NCBI GenBank assembly: GCA_012032775.1
Contig: JAAUQO010000026.1
Span: 1 to 40,929 of the forward strand
Reading direction: 5' to 3'
DNA length: 40,929 bases
DNA from: Oscillochloris sp.
GTDB lineage: Bacteria > Chloroflexota > Chloroflexia > Chloroflexales > Chloroflexaceae
Position 1 is the stretch's first letter, and each line of letters opens with the position of its first letter. Shown piece by piece: positions 7,648 through 15,998 of this stretch. A program made the position numbers and the translations under genes. The notes under the pieces were generated by a model, which did not search any database, was not told the origin of the DNA, and saw nothing but the letters and a program-made list of their open reading frames with translations.

Positions 7648-9498
7648 ATGTGTGGAATTGTCGGATATGTGGGTCCGCGCAATGCGACGGAGGTTGTGGT
7701 CGGCGGCTTGCAGCGGTTGGAATATCGTGGCTACGACTCGGCGGGAATTGCGATCTACGACGGCGAAGCCGGGTTACAACTGCGTCGCAGCGTCGGCAAG
7801 CTGATCAATCTCGTCAACCGGCTCAATCGCGAGCCGGCGGCCGGCGCAGTCGGCATCGGTCATACACGTTGGGCCACCCATGGCGGTGTAACCGAGGAAA
7901 ACGCGCATCCGCACCGTGATGCAAGCGGCAAGATCGTGGTGATCCAGAACGGCATCGTCGAGAACTACCTGGAGTTGAAAGGCCGGCTGATCGAACTCGG
8001 CTACACCTTCCACTCCCAGACCGACACCGAAGTGATCGCGCATCTGGTCGGGCATTACTACACCGAAGAGGGCGCGTTGGAGCCGGCACTCTGCCGGGCG
8101 ATGGCCGAGTTACGCGGCGGGAATGCCGTTGTTGCACTGTGTGTCGATGAGCCGGATACGATCCTGGCGGCGCGGCTCGGCAATGCCGGCGGCGTGGTGT
8201 TGGGCCTTGGCGAAGGCGAACACTTTGTGGCCTCCGATATCCCGGCCATCCTCGACTACACCCGCGATCTGATCTTTCTGGAAGATCGCGAACTGGCCCG
8301 GATCAACCGCAACGGGATCGTGATCACAACCCTGGCCGGTGCGCCGGTGCGCCGTGAGCCGGTGCGCATCCAGTGGGATCCGGTGGCGGCGGCGAAGGGC
8401 GATCACAAGCATTTTATGCAAAAGGAGATCTTCGAGCAGCCGCGCGCCCTGATGGATGTATTGCGCGGCCGGATCGACCAGGAAGCGGGTACGATCCATC
8501 TGGAAGATCTGAAACTCGACGATGCGGCACTGCGCGGGATCGAGCGGATCTACGCGACTGCCTGCGGCACCGCATGGCATGCGGCGCTGGTGACAAAATT
8601 CATCATCGAGAGTCTGGCGCGGGTGCGGGTTGAGGTGGACTACGCCAGCGAATTTCGTTATCGCGGGCCGATTCTGGGCAACGACGCCTTGCTGCTGGCG
8701 ATCAGCCAGAGCGGCGAGACCGTTGATACTCTGGCGGCGATGGAAGAGGCCCGATCACAGGGCGTGCCGAGTGTCGCGATTGTGAATGCGATCGGTAGTC
8801 AGGCTGCGCGCCTGGCCGACGGCGGGCCGATCTATCTGCACGCCGGCCCCGAGATCGGCGTGGCCTCGACCAAAGCCTTCACCTCGATGATCGTGGCCGG
8901 CTACTTGTTCGCGCTGCGCCTGGCCCAGGCCCGCGGCACCCTCAGCCCGGCCGAGATCCGCACGCACATTCAGGCATTGCTGGAGTTGCCCGGCAAAGCC
9001 GCCGAGGTGATCGAAACGACATCCAGCCAGTGCGAGATATTGGCCGAGCGCTACCATCGCGCCACCGATGCGCTTTACCTCGGGCGGCAGGTGAACTACC
9101 CAATCGCGCTTGAGGGGGCGTTGAAACTGAAGGAGATCAGCTACATCCACGCCGAAGGCTACCCGGCCGGCGAGATGAAGCACGGCCCGATTGCGCTGAT
9201 CGATGAAAATTTGCCGGTGATCTGTATTGCGCCGCGCGATTCGATCTACGACAAAATGATCAGCAATATCGAGCAGGTTAAGGCCCGCCACGGCCAGGTG
9301 ATCGCGATCGGCAGCGCCGGTGATGATTTCCTCGCCTCGAAGGCCGACGACACGATCTTCATCCCCGAAACATTGCCGTTGCTCCAGCCGGTACTGGTGA
9401 GCATCCCGCTGCAAATCTTCGCCTACCACGTCGCGCTACTGCGTGGCTGCGATGTCGATCAACCCCGGAACCTCGCCAAAAGTGTGACGGTGGAGTAG
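7648..9498 (+). CDS. glmS: Glutamine-fructose-6-phosphate aminotransferase (isomerizing)
   Basis: The enzyme makes glucosamine-6-phosphate from fructose-6-phosphate and glutamine, the first step to UDP-GlcNAc for the cell wall. The 616-residue protein begins MCGIVGYVG, exposing the catalytic Cys1 after Met removal. The class II glutaminase domain shows [19 protein letters not shown], and HPH. Two SIS isomerase domains follow, with [33 protein letters not shown], and the C-terminal lid LAKSVTVE. The ATG at 7648 is chosen because AAGGAG lies 6 bases upstream and Cys must be residue 2; upstream in-frame codons run through the ribozyme leader. Regulation is expected through the glmS ribozyme. Confidence 0.97.
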   Translation: MCGIVGYVGPRNATEVVVGGLQRLEYRGYDSAGIAIYDGEAGLQLRRSVGKLINLVNRLNREPAAGAVGIGHTRWATHGGVTEENAHPHRDASGKIVVIQNGIVENYLELKGRLIELGYTFHSQTDTEVIAHLVGHYYTEEGALEPALCRAMAELRGGNAVVALCVDEPDTILAARLGNAGGVVLGLGEGEHFVASDIPAILDYTRDLIFLEDRELARINRNGIVITTLAGAPVRREPVRIQWDPVAAAKGDHKHFMQKEIFEQPRALMDVLRGRIDQEAGTIHLEDLKLDDAALRGIERIYATACGTAWHAALVTKFIIESLARVRVEVDYASEFRYRGPILGNDALLLAISQSGETVDTLAAMEEARSQGVPSVAIVNAIGSQAARLADGGPIYLHAGPEIGVASTKAFTSMIVAGYLFALRLAQARGTLSPAEIRTHIQALLELPGKAAEVIETTSSQCEILAERYHRATDALYLGRQVNYPIALEGALKLKEISYIHAEGYPAGEMKHGPIALIDENLPVICIAPRDSIYDKMISNIEQVKARHGQVIAIGSAGDDFLASKADDTIFIPETLPLLQPVLVSIPLQIFAYHVALLRGCDVDQPRNLAKSVTVE

Positions 9499-9510
9499 GC
9501 TTGCAGATCG

Positions 9511-9545
9511 CCCGGCCGGAAGACAACACCCGTCTTTCGGCCGGG
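9511..9545. terminator. Strong hairpin between convergent glmS and beta-helix gene
   Basis: CCCGGCCGGAAGAC (9511-9524) pairs with GTCTTTCGGCCGGG (9532-9545), 14 base pairs with one G-U on the plus strand, and a 7-base loop. It lies 13 bases after the glmS stop and about 90 bases from the end of the facing gene. No T-run follows on either strand, but stability and position suggest a bidirectional terminator. Confidence 0.65.
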
Positions 9546-9637
9546 TATCATACGTCCACAGCGGAACGCGGATCGCGTGCGCTGGCCATGCACGCGACTA
9601 TGCCGTTCACGCGCGCAACGCGGGCCGTCACCCAGGA

Positions 9638-11083
9638 TTAGTGCGCTAGCAACGGCAGGTAGAGCCGGTTGATCAGTGCCGGCAAGCTTGGCTGCGACGG
9701 CTGCGCCGAAACAATCTCCATCTCGCCCCAACCGCGATCGGGCGCCGCACCCTTGAACGGCAAGCCGACATCAACACCACTGTCTACCAAGGTACTTTCC
9801 GCTGTCGGACGCCGCTCGGGATCCAATTTCGGATCGCCGGAAGTCGGGTTGCGATCATAGCCCGCTTTGCGCCATTGATCGAGGTTGCCGCCATTGACGC
9901 GCCCGCTCACATAGTGATTGGAGTCCACCACGAGATCCGGCGCGCGATCCGGCGCAAACGAGAACATCAGGTCGCTCTTGCCGCCGTCGAGCAGATTGTT
10001 GCGAATCGCCAGTTGCTCGGGGTAGTCGTCGCGCTGCGATACCGCCACGTGGATGGCTGAGCTCGGCACCGCCGTGATCGTGTTGTTGAAGAGTTGCACA
10101 TTTGCGCTGCTGCGTACCACAATCCCGCTGCCACTGCCGCTATCGCCGTTCGGGTCGTTCACCAGATCGTAGATCAGGTTTCCGGCGATCAAGACATCCT
10201 GCGGCGCGAGTGGGTAGGCGGTGCCGTTCTTCGAACCGCGCGAGATCTCAATGCCCTCGACTGCCGACCAGATCTGGTTGCCGCTCAATGTGATGTTGCG
10301 GGCGTCGTGCTGAACCTGGATCGCCATGCCGTCCGATGAATCGACGGCTTTGAAGCCCCAGATCAGGTTGCCGTGGGCCACCAGATCGTGGGTACTTTTG
10401 ATATCGATCGCATTCTCGCGGGTGTCGTGGAGCCGGTTGCGCTCGATACGAATACGCTCGGCGAAGCGTTCATAACCGGGATAATCCGGTGTGTTTGTTT
10501 GAATTGCGTCGCCCGACGTATCGAAGATGTCGCATTCGCGCACCGTAACATCGCTGGCGGTCATAATCCCGACGCCGTGGGCATCGCGGCTACCGGCGTC
10601 GAAGTTGTTAATGGTGCAGCCCTCAATCAGGACACGGGCCACATCATTGCCGACCCGCACTCCATACCCACTGCCGTTGTGCAGATGGACGCCGCGCAGG
10701 GTGATATCGGCGGCCGGCGCAACCAGTTTCACCGCGTCGTTGCTGCTGCCGTCGGCATCGACAGTCAGATCCTGCAGCGCGATAAAGGCGCTCTCGATCC
10801 GGATCGTGCCGACAATCGTGGTGTTGCCGGCGCCGGCGCCCTTGAGGGTGATCGGCGCCTGCCCTGCGCCGGAGCGCTCGATCGTGATCGACTCGCGGTA
10901 GGTGCCGGCAGCGAGGATGAGCGTGTCGCCGGGCTTAGCCGCATTCACGGCGTCTTCAATCGAACTCCCGACCGGAATGGTGCGTTCGGCGGCATGGGCC
11001 GAGTGGGTTGGGACGAATACAAACGAGACGATGCAGAACAGGACGAGCAGGAGTGTAAGGCTAACGAGCTTTGATAGTTGCAC
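9638..11083 (-). CDS. Secreted right-handed parallel beta-helix protein
   Basis: The 481-residue protein has a signal peptide (LVSLTLLLVLFCIVSFVFV, cleaved after AHA around residue 31). The mature part begins IPVGSSIEDAVNAAKPGDTLILAAGTYRE, the typical opening of NosD/pectate-lyase-like beta helices, and continues through many coils with Asn/Ile ladders (ITLRGVHLHNGSGYGVRV, VLIEGCTINNF, VTVRECDIFDTSGDAIQT, IRIERNRLHDT, VLIAGNLIYDL). Such folds bind or cleave polysaccharides; no catalytic site is clear. Start is GTG at 11083 with GGAGA upstream. The C-terminus ends NRLYLPLLAH, a tail shared with two other secreted proteins in this window. Confidence 0.8.
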   Translation of the reverse strand: MQLSKLVSLTLLLVLFCIVSFVFVPTHSAHAAERTIPVGSSIEDAVNAAKPGDTLILAAGTYRESITIERSGAGQAPITLKGAGAGNTTIVGTIRIESAFIALQDLTVDADGSSNDAVKLVAPAADITLRGVHLHNGSGYGVRVGNDVARVLIEGCTINNFDAGSRDAHGVGIMTASDVTVRECDIFDTSGDAIQTNTPDYPGYERFAERIRIERNRLHDTRENAIDIKSTHDLVAHGNLIWGFKAVDSSDGMAIQVQHDARNITLSGNQIWSAVEGIEISRGSKNGTAYPLAPQDVLIAGNLIYDLVNDPNGDSGSGSGIVVRSSANVQLFNNTITAVPSSAIHVAVSQRDDYPEQLAIRNNLLDGGKSDLMFSFAPDRAPDLVVDSNHYVSGRVNGGNLDQWRKAGYDRNPTSGDPKLDPERRPTAESTLVDSGVDVGLPFKGAAPDRGWGEMEIVSAQPSQPSLPALINRLYLPLLAH

Positions 11084-11519
11084 GGTTGTCTCCGCTGAGA
11101 TGTAAGAAGGGCGAGCACCGCCCGCGCTGCGAAAAGCAGGCCGGGCAGTGAAACCGTATTAACTTATTTTTAACTTCCGCACCTTAGCACAATGCTTCTC
11201 GGCTGTGTACCGTACCCTGCTCCTAACTAAGGGGATGACTAAAAATTCATCTTTCACACGATTGCGGTAGCATGACGAAACAATGCATGCCTACGACAAA
11301 AGGGCGCAGGAATGCGCAAAACCGGAATTCAGCACTATCAGGGCAGGCGATTTGCGGTGGTTCAAACCGATGGTTACAACGGCGGGGAATAGTACTTGCG
11401 CGGCCTACAGCGATGCGACTTTGTCCGTTAAACTGACAAAGTCGCGCGGCCTTAATCCAGTAACGTGAGGAAGCGTGCGCGGGCGACGGCCTGGGTGTGC
11501 CGGAAGGAGCCTGCGAAGC
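11084..11519. other. Intergenic region without a credible gene
   Basis: About 430 bases upstream of the beta-helix gene. The first ~150 bases from the start codon hold relatively AT-rich sequence (TTAACTTATTTTTAACTT at 11158-11175) where its promoter may lie. No convincing reading frame, tRNA or array is visible; the remainder may be decayed sequence continuing from the MalT-type relic. Confidence 0.4.
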
Positions 11520-11812
11520 CGGGCCTTGCCCAATCCACTGAGCCGCGTGTAGATGATGCTCGGCCTGCTGATCATGCCCGTATTTACGCAGCCACGTGCC
11601 GACGCGCTTATGCCGGGCCGCCAACGCAACCGGCGATACCCCGGCACGAAGCCGTTGCCGCAGCATATCGCGAAAAAGCGGATGGCAGCGATACCAAAAA
11701 CCCGCTCGTCCAGGCGAGTCAAAAAGACATTGCGTCGCTCCAGGTCGGCCAGCATCAAGCGACTGTACGAGGCGTCGCGAGCGGGTTCATCCGTGTCAGG
11801 CGGCTCAACTAC
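11520..11812 (-). pseudogene. Relic of MalT/LuxR-type (STAND) regulator
   Basis: Two adjacent frames together spell a piece of a MalT-like ATP-dependent regulator: LMLADLERRNVFLTRLDERVF in one frame and YRCHPLFRDMLRQRLRAGV with VGTWLRKYGHDQQAEHHLHAA in another. These match the family's linker between NTPase and TPR-like region (LEANLFL...LD...RYHHLF...LLRQRL). The frames join near 11692-11694 if one base is added. Only about 90 residues of a protein of about 900 remain; the NTPase domain and LuxR HTH are absent, so it is a remnant even when the frame is repaired. It begins 14 bases after the panB stop. Confidence 0.5.
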
Positions 11813-11825
11813 CGATCGTGATCGA

Positions 11826-12665
11826 TTATTCCGATTCGAGTTGCTTGAGGATCGCCGCATCGATCGGGAAGGTATTCTCGGGGCCGGGGAAGGTGCCGCT
11901 ACGCACATCGGCGGCATACTCGGCGATCCCACGACGCATCAGCTCACCGGCCTCGGCGTAACGTCGGCCGAAGGGCAGGCCGAAACCCGGGAAAAGCCCC
12001 AGCATCTCGTGGGTAACGAGCACCTGGCCGTCGCAGTGTGGGCCGGCGCCGATCCCGATCGTCGGCACCCGCAAGCGCTTCGTGATCAGAGCGGCCAGAT
12101 CGGCCGGCACCGCCTCAAGCAACACCGCCCAGCAGCCGGCCGCCTCCATCGCCAGTGCATCGTCGATCAAAGCCTGGGCCGCCGCCTGACTGCCGCCGCC
12201 CACCACCAGCATACCGCCGAGGCTCGCGGCTGTCTGCGGCGTCAAGCCAATATGACCGATCACGGCGATGCCGGCATCGACAATTGCGCGTACGATCGGC
12301 GCCTGCCTGGCCGTACCTTCGAGCTTGACACAATCCATGCCGGCCTCTTTGATATGCCGTCCGGCATTGCGCACCGCCTCGGCCAGATCACCGGCCTGAT
12401 AGCTCATAAACGGCATATCGCCCACCAGCACCGCCCGCTGCGCCGTGCGGCCCACTGCTTTGGCATGATGGATCATCTCGTCCATGGTCACCGGCGCGGT
12501 GCCTTTGTAGCCAAGCATCACCATCCCGAGCGAATCGCCGACCAGGATCACATCGATCCCGGCGTCATCCACCAGCCGAGCCAGTGGCGCATCGTACGCC
12601 GTGAGCATCGTAAAAGTCTGCTTACCCTTCCAGGACTGCAATTCGGGGATGGTGAGCTTTGGCAT
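11826..12665 (-). CDS. panB: 3-methyl-2-oxobutanoate hydroxymethyltransferase
   Basis: PanB transfers a hydroxymethyl group from 5,10-methylene-THF to 2-oxoisovalerate to form ketopantoate, the first step of pantothenate/CoA synthesis. The 279-residue protein has all the familiar motifs in order: MLTAYDAPLARL, VGDSLGMVMLG with the Mg-binding Asp, LVGDMPFMSYQ with the second Asp, VKLEG with the active-site Lys, GHIGLTPQ, and IGIGAGPHCDGQVLV near the C-terminus. The ATG at 12665 has GGAGA 7 bases upstream; an in-frame codon at 12734 would add 23 unrelated residues. No panC or panD is adjacent. The ECF transporter operon lies about 800 bases away in the opposite direction; a link to vitamin supply is possible but unproven. 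Confidence 0.95.
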   Translation of the reverse strand: MPKLTIPELQSWKGKQTFTMLTAYDAPLARLVDDAGIDVILVGDSLGMVMLGYKGTAPVTMDEMIHHAKAVGRTAQRAVLVGDMPFMSYQAGDLAEAVRNAGRHIKEAGMDCVKLEGTARQAPIVRAIVDAGIAVIGHIGLTPQTAASLGGMLVVGGGSQAAAQALIDDALAMEAAGCWAVLLEAVPADLAALITKRLRVPTIGIGAGPHCDGQVLVTHEMLGLFPGFGLPFGRRYAEAGELMRRGIAEYAADVRSGTFPGPENTFPIDAAILKQLESE

Positions 12666-12730
12666 TGGCGTTCTCCATCTGAACGATTCTTCGCTGAACG
12701 ACGCTATTCTATGCCGGGCGAGCGGCCCCG

Positions 12731-13033
12731 TCAACGCTGGGTAAGCGGTAACCAGAGCAAACTCCGATCGGCGTCGCGCATGGTAAGGGTAAGATCGGCA
12801 CTGATCCTGGGCGCCGCGCTGCCGTCGATCGGCACACTGAACAGGGCGAAGCGCCCGCTGATCGCGGTATCGGCCGTATAGATCACCCGGCTGCCGTCGG
12901 GCGTGATCGCAAACGAATCAACATCGCCAAAGGTGGGCAATGGGTCACTGATGCGCGTAGTAGCCCTTGCAGGCCCGGCAACCGTCAGCACTATCAACGC
13001 CACCAGCAGAAGCAGCGATCGGAAAGCGCGCAT
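12731..13033 (-). CDS. Short secreted protein with one propeller blade and LPL tail
   Basis: A 100-residue protein starting at the ATG at 13033 has a clean signal peptide (FRSLLLLVALIVLTVAGPARA) followed by FGDVDSFAITPDGSRVIYTADTA, one TolB/WD40-like repeat, and RFALFSVPIDGSAAP. It ends SLLWLPLTQR, resembling the tails of the beta-helix protein (RLYLPLLAH) and the giant surface protein (RLYLPLISR). A single blade cannot form a propeller, so this may be an internal-deletion remnant of a larger protein that kept its signal peptide and tail. It precedes panB by 65 bases on the same strand. Confidence 0.6.
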   Translation of the reverse strand: MRAFRSLLLLVALIVLTVAGPARATTRISDPLPTFGDVDSFAITPDGSRVIYTADTAISGRFALFSVPIDGSAAPRISADLTLTMRDADRSLLWLPLTQR

Positions 13034-13483
13034 ACTATTCCTCTTAGCAGGCATAATGTTCGGCGAAGCAACCGGTAGCCGTAGTATACTGCACCCGGCG
13101 TGGGCGATTGGCAGAAAAGCGGCAGTACAATCAGGCATCGCCCGCAATTCAAGGGTTCCGCTCAGGGCGTATCGTGCGGGTTACAGCAACCCGATTTGAA
13201 CAACAAGGTGGTACCAGCGCAATGGAACGCGCGCTAACAATCCGGCATGCTGCATTCCGGATTCTGAATTCGCCCCAGAGGCTTGCGTATGGGCGCAAGT
13301 TCCATTAGAATTCGTGGATACGCTGCTTTGAACTAGATTTTCGCTCCCTACCAGCGTTCGAAGATCGGACTGCTGTTGTGGCCGGCTGTGTGGTCTCCGC
13401 TAAACGCGCAAACCCACCCATCCAGGCTGCACCGACTATGTGGTGATCGCGCAGGCGAAGACAACCCGGAAAGGATCGTTTCG
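13034..13483 (+). other. 450-base region upstream of ECF operon, possibly a structured leader
   Basis: No credible gene lies here. Readable structures on the plus strand are GTGGGCGAT/ATCGCCCGC (13100-13108 with 13137-13145, one G-U), CGGGTT/AACCCG (13177-13182 with 13188-13193, loop ACAGC), and AAGGTGGTACC at 13205-13215, which resembles part of the T-box signature but has an extra base before GCG. I do not recognise a known riboswitch with confidence. The region must also hold promoters for the divergent genes; AGTATACT at 13083-13090 is a symmetric candidate -10. Confidence 0.3.
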
Positions 13484-14080
13484 ATGGCTACATTGCCGCA
13501 AGAAAGTCCAACCACGATTAATACCCGCAAGATCGTCGTCGGCGGGATCCTTGGCGCGATTGCGATTGTGCTCGGCGTCACCCGACTCGGCTTTATTCCG
13601 GTGCCCAACACAACCGCGAACGCCACAATTATGCACGTTCCGGCGATCATCGGTGCGGTGCTCGAAGGGCCGGTAGTCGGCTTCCTTGCCGGACTGATCT
13701 TCGGGATCTTCAGCTTCCTTCAGGCCGACAGCCCGCTCTTTCAGAATCCGATTATCGCCATTCTGCCGCGCCTGCTGATCGGCCCGGTCGCCTGGCTGGC
13801 CTATCGCGCCGTCGCCGGCTTCAACAAAGATGTCGCCGCCGCCGTTGCCGGGGTCGCCGGGACACTCACCAACACGATCGGCGTACTTGGCCTGGCGATT
13901 ATCTTCGGCTTCGCCGAGGCGATTATCCCCCAGTTGCCGCTGATCGCGCTGAACAATATGCTGCCGGAAGTGGTGCTGGCCGCGATTATCACGCCGCTGG
14001 TCTATCGCGCCATCAGTCTGGTGCGCTCCGGTCGCACCTCGGCCGAAGATACAACCCCGCGCGATAAATCGTCGTTCTAA
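13484..14080 (+). CDS. ECF transporter substrate-binding (S) component
   Basis: The 198-residue integral membrane protein has about six hydrophobic helices. The first contains the small-residue pattern GGILGAIAIVLG used by S components to dock onto EcfT, and TIMHVPAIIGAVLEGPVVGFLAGLIFGIFSF is a hallmark of ECF_trnsprt-family vitamin-binding subunits. It should bind one vitamin or micronutrient and toggle in the membrane while EcfA/EcfT drive uptake. The substrate is not determined by sequence I can read; candidates include pantothenate and other B vitamins. The ATG at 13484 has AAGGA 8 bases upstream. The genes for EcfA and EcfT follow on the same strand, forming a dedicated transporter operon. 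Confidence 0.85.
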   Translation: MATLPQESPTTINTRKIVVGGILGAIAIVLGVTRLGFIPVPNTTANATIMHVPAIIGAVLEGPVVGFLAGLIFGIFSFLQADSPLFQNPIIAILPRLLIGPVAWLAYRAVAGFNKDVAAAVAGVAGTLTNTIGVLGLAIIFGFAEAIIPQLPLIALNNMLPEVVLAAIITPLVYRAISLVRSGRTSAEDTTPRDKSSF

Positions 14081-14103
14081 GTCCGCTGCCTCATACCTGA
14101 CGC

Positions 14104-14131
14104 CTGATGCCTGAGGAAACTCAGGCATCAG
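14104..14131. repeat. Perfect CTGATGCCTGAG hairpin with GAAA tetraloop
   Basis: CTGATGCCTGAG pairs perfectly with CTCAGGCATCAG over 12 base pairs around a GAAA (GNRA) loop. It fills most of the gap between the S-component stop codon and the EcfA start, which begins 10 bases later. The same word occurs in tandem at 1086-1137. It may tune expression between S component and ATPase by stalling or protecting the RNA. Confidence 0.7.
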
Positions 14132-14141
14132 CATTCACTCT

Positions 14142-15194
14142 ATGCTCGATATTCATAATCTCGCATTTGCCTACAATGCCGGCAGCCCGGACGAAATTGT
14201 CGCACTGCACGATGTGACGCTGCAGATCGCACCGGGCGAGTTGGTGGCGATCATCGGCCATAATGGCAGCGGCAAGAGTACGCTGGCCAAGATTCTGTGC
14301 GCCATTCTCAGCCCCACCGGCGGCAGTTTCCGCGTTGACGGCATCCCCGCCACTGCGGCCAACGAGTGGGAGATTCGGCGCCGCGTTGGGATGGTCTTCC
14401 AACGTCCCGACGATCAATTGATCGCGAATACGGTGATCGATGACGTGGCTTTCGGCCCCGAAAACCTCGGCCTGCCCCGCTCCGAGATCGAGAAGCGTGT
14501 CCGCGAGAGTCTGGCCGCCCTTGGGATGGCCGATCGCGCCTATGCCCAGGTGGCCGAGTTGTCGGGCGGCGAGAAGCAGCGCGTGGCGATCGCCAGTGTG
14601 CTCGCGATGCGCCCAAATTACCTGATCTTAGACGAGCCGACCACCATGGTTGCGCCGACTGTCGCCCGACAGGTGTTGCGCCTTGCCCACGATGTCCGCG
14701 ATCGCTTCGGCGTGGCCGTGCTCCATATCACCCATTTTATGTATGAAGTGGTGGGCTTTGATCGCGTGGTGGTGATGGGATCGGGCCGCGTGCTGATGCA
14801 CGGTTCGCCCCGCGCGATCTTCGCCCGCGCCGATGAGTTACACGCCGCCGGCCTTGCCCTGCCCCAGGTGACGGAACTCGGCCGCCGGCTATACGCGCGC
14901 GGCGTCGATCTGCCGCCGGTGGTGCTGAGTGCGGAAGAGTTGCGGGCGGCGCTGAGTCAATTCGAACTGCGCCACGCACCCGCCGAGATTCAGCCTGCGC
15001 CGGAACCCGATCCAACCCCGGATCCGCAGCCCGAACTGCTTCTTCAGGCCCGCGATATCAACTTCACTTATATGGCCGGCACGCCCCTGGCCGAGGTTGC
15101 TCTGCGCGGCGCAAACTGCGATCTGTATGCCGGAGAGACGGTTGCGCTGCTCGGCGGAACCCAGGCCGGCAAGAGTACGCTGATCGAGTTTTTG
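14142..15194 (+). CDS. ECF transporter double ATPase (EcfA1-EcfA2 fusion), first part
   Basis: This is the N-terminal ATPase of a fused energy-coupling ATPase, continued in a shifted frame after 15194. It shows Walker A GHNGSGKST (residues 39-47), Q-loop MVFQRPDDQLIANTV, signature LSGGEKQRV, and Walker B YLILDEPTT, then the H-loop LHITHF. Unusually, the D-loop reads TTMVAPTVAR where most relatives have a Leu-Asp-Pro, so the conserved Asp is Ala. After a Pro/Glu-rich linker (about residues 285-305) the second ATPase begins, and its Walker A (GGTQAGKST) is still in this frame. The frame breaks just after IEFL; unrepaired it runs on to a stop at 15416. With the break repaired the full protein is about 597 residues, ending at 15934. 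It powers uptake together with EcfT and the S component. Confidence 0.85.
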
Positions 15195-15934
15195 CCGGGT
15201 TGCGCCGGGCGAAACCCGGCCAGTTACGCTGGCAAGGGCAAGACATGGGCGCAGCAAACGCCGATATCAGCCGGCTGCGACGCGAAGTTGGGATCGTGTT
15301 CCAGCAACCGGAAACACAACTTTTCGAAGATATTGTCGGCAAGGATGTGTCGTTCGCGCCGCGCCAGCAGAATCTGCCGTCGGCCGAATCACGGGCGCTT
15401 GTCGAGGCATGCCTGAATGCCGTCGGCCTTGATTATGAGACCTTTCGCCTGCGCTACATCTATGCGCTCTCCGGCGGCCAGAAGCGCCGCGTCGCCCTGG
15501 CCGGCGTGCTGGCGGCTCAGCCGAAACTGCTTATCCTCGACGAGCCCGTCGCCGGCCTCGATCCGCAGGGCCGGGCCGAATTGGCCGCCATGATCGCCGA
15601 TCTCGCCCAGCGCCGCCACTTAACCACGGTGCTGGTCGGCAATACGATCGACGAACTGGCCGAACTGGCCGACCGGGCGATTATTATGCACAGGGGCCAG
15701 GTGGTGATGGAAGGCCCGCTCCACGATCTGATGGAACGCGCCGACGAGTTGCACCAACTGGGCCTTGAACTGAGCGAAGCGGCCCAGATCGCACTTGTGC
15801 TGCGCGATGCCATCCCCGTCCTGCCGACCAACCTGCTGCGGATCGATGAACTTGAGCGCGCATTGCTCGCCCAGTTGCCGGAATCGGCATTTCGCGCCGA
15901 CAGGAAACAGGCCACAGCACCGGAAACATCATAG
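15195..15934 (+). CDS. ECF transporter double ATPase, second part (frame-shifted continuation)
   Basis: This segment continues the second ATPase domain. Adding one base after 15194 (TTTTTG-CC to TTTTTGGCC) joins IEFL to AGLRRAKPGQLRW without loss. It then shows the Q-loop VGIVFQQPETQLFEDIVGKDV, signature YALSGGQKRRVALAGV, Walker B KLLILDEPVAGLDPQGR with a normal D-loop, and a degenerate switch region (LVGNTIDELAELAD) in which the usual His is replaced by Asn. So each half of the fusion has one altered catalytic element (D-loop in the first, H-loop in the second), which could make the two ATP sites unequal. If the break is real rather than a sequence error, this part could be made separately from an internal start near 15245. 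Confidence 0.8.
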
Positions 15935-15998
15935 ACAGTTCGTGATCGTCCTGCCGGTTCGGGGCTTCCGCGCCAATCCACAGGCCACAACACGCATT

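Noticed and set aside
11405-11932. A 175-codon open frame on the minus strand overlapping the panB 3' end
   Set aside because: Its first third is an out-of-frame reading of panB and its last third is low-complexity Arg/Pro; only the middle has MalT-like sequence, so I treat it as part of a relic rather than a gene.
11553-12881. A 442-codon plus-strand frame spanning panB
   Set aside because: panB on the minus strand is certain; this is an antisense shadow, as shown by His/Arg/Gln-rich composition.
13205-13220. T-box riboswitch call at AAGGTGGTACC
   Set aside because: The following GCG is offset by one base, no Stem I with specifier loop is recognisable, and the distance to the start codon (about 270 bases) is long. 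Kept only as a low-interest lead.
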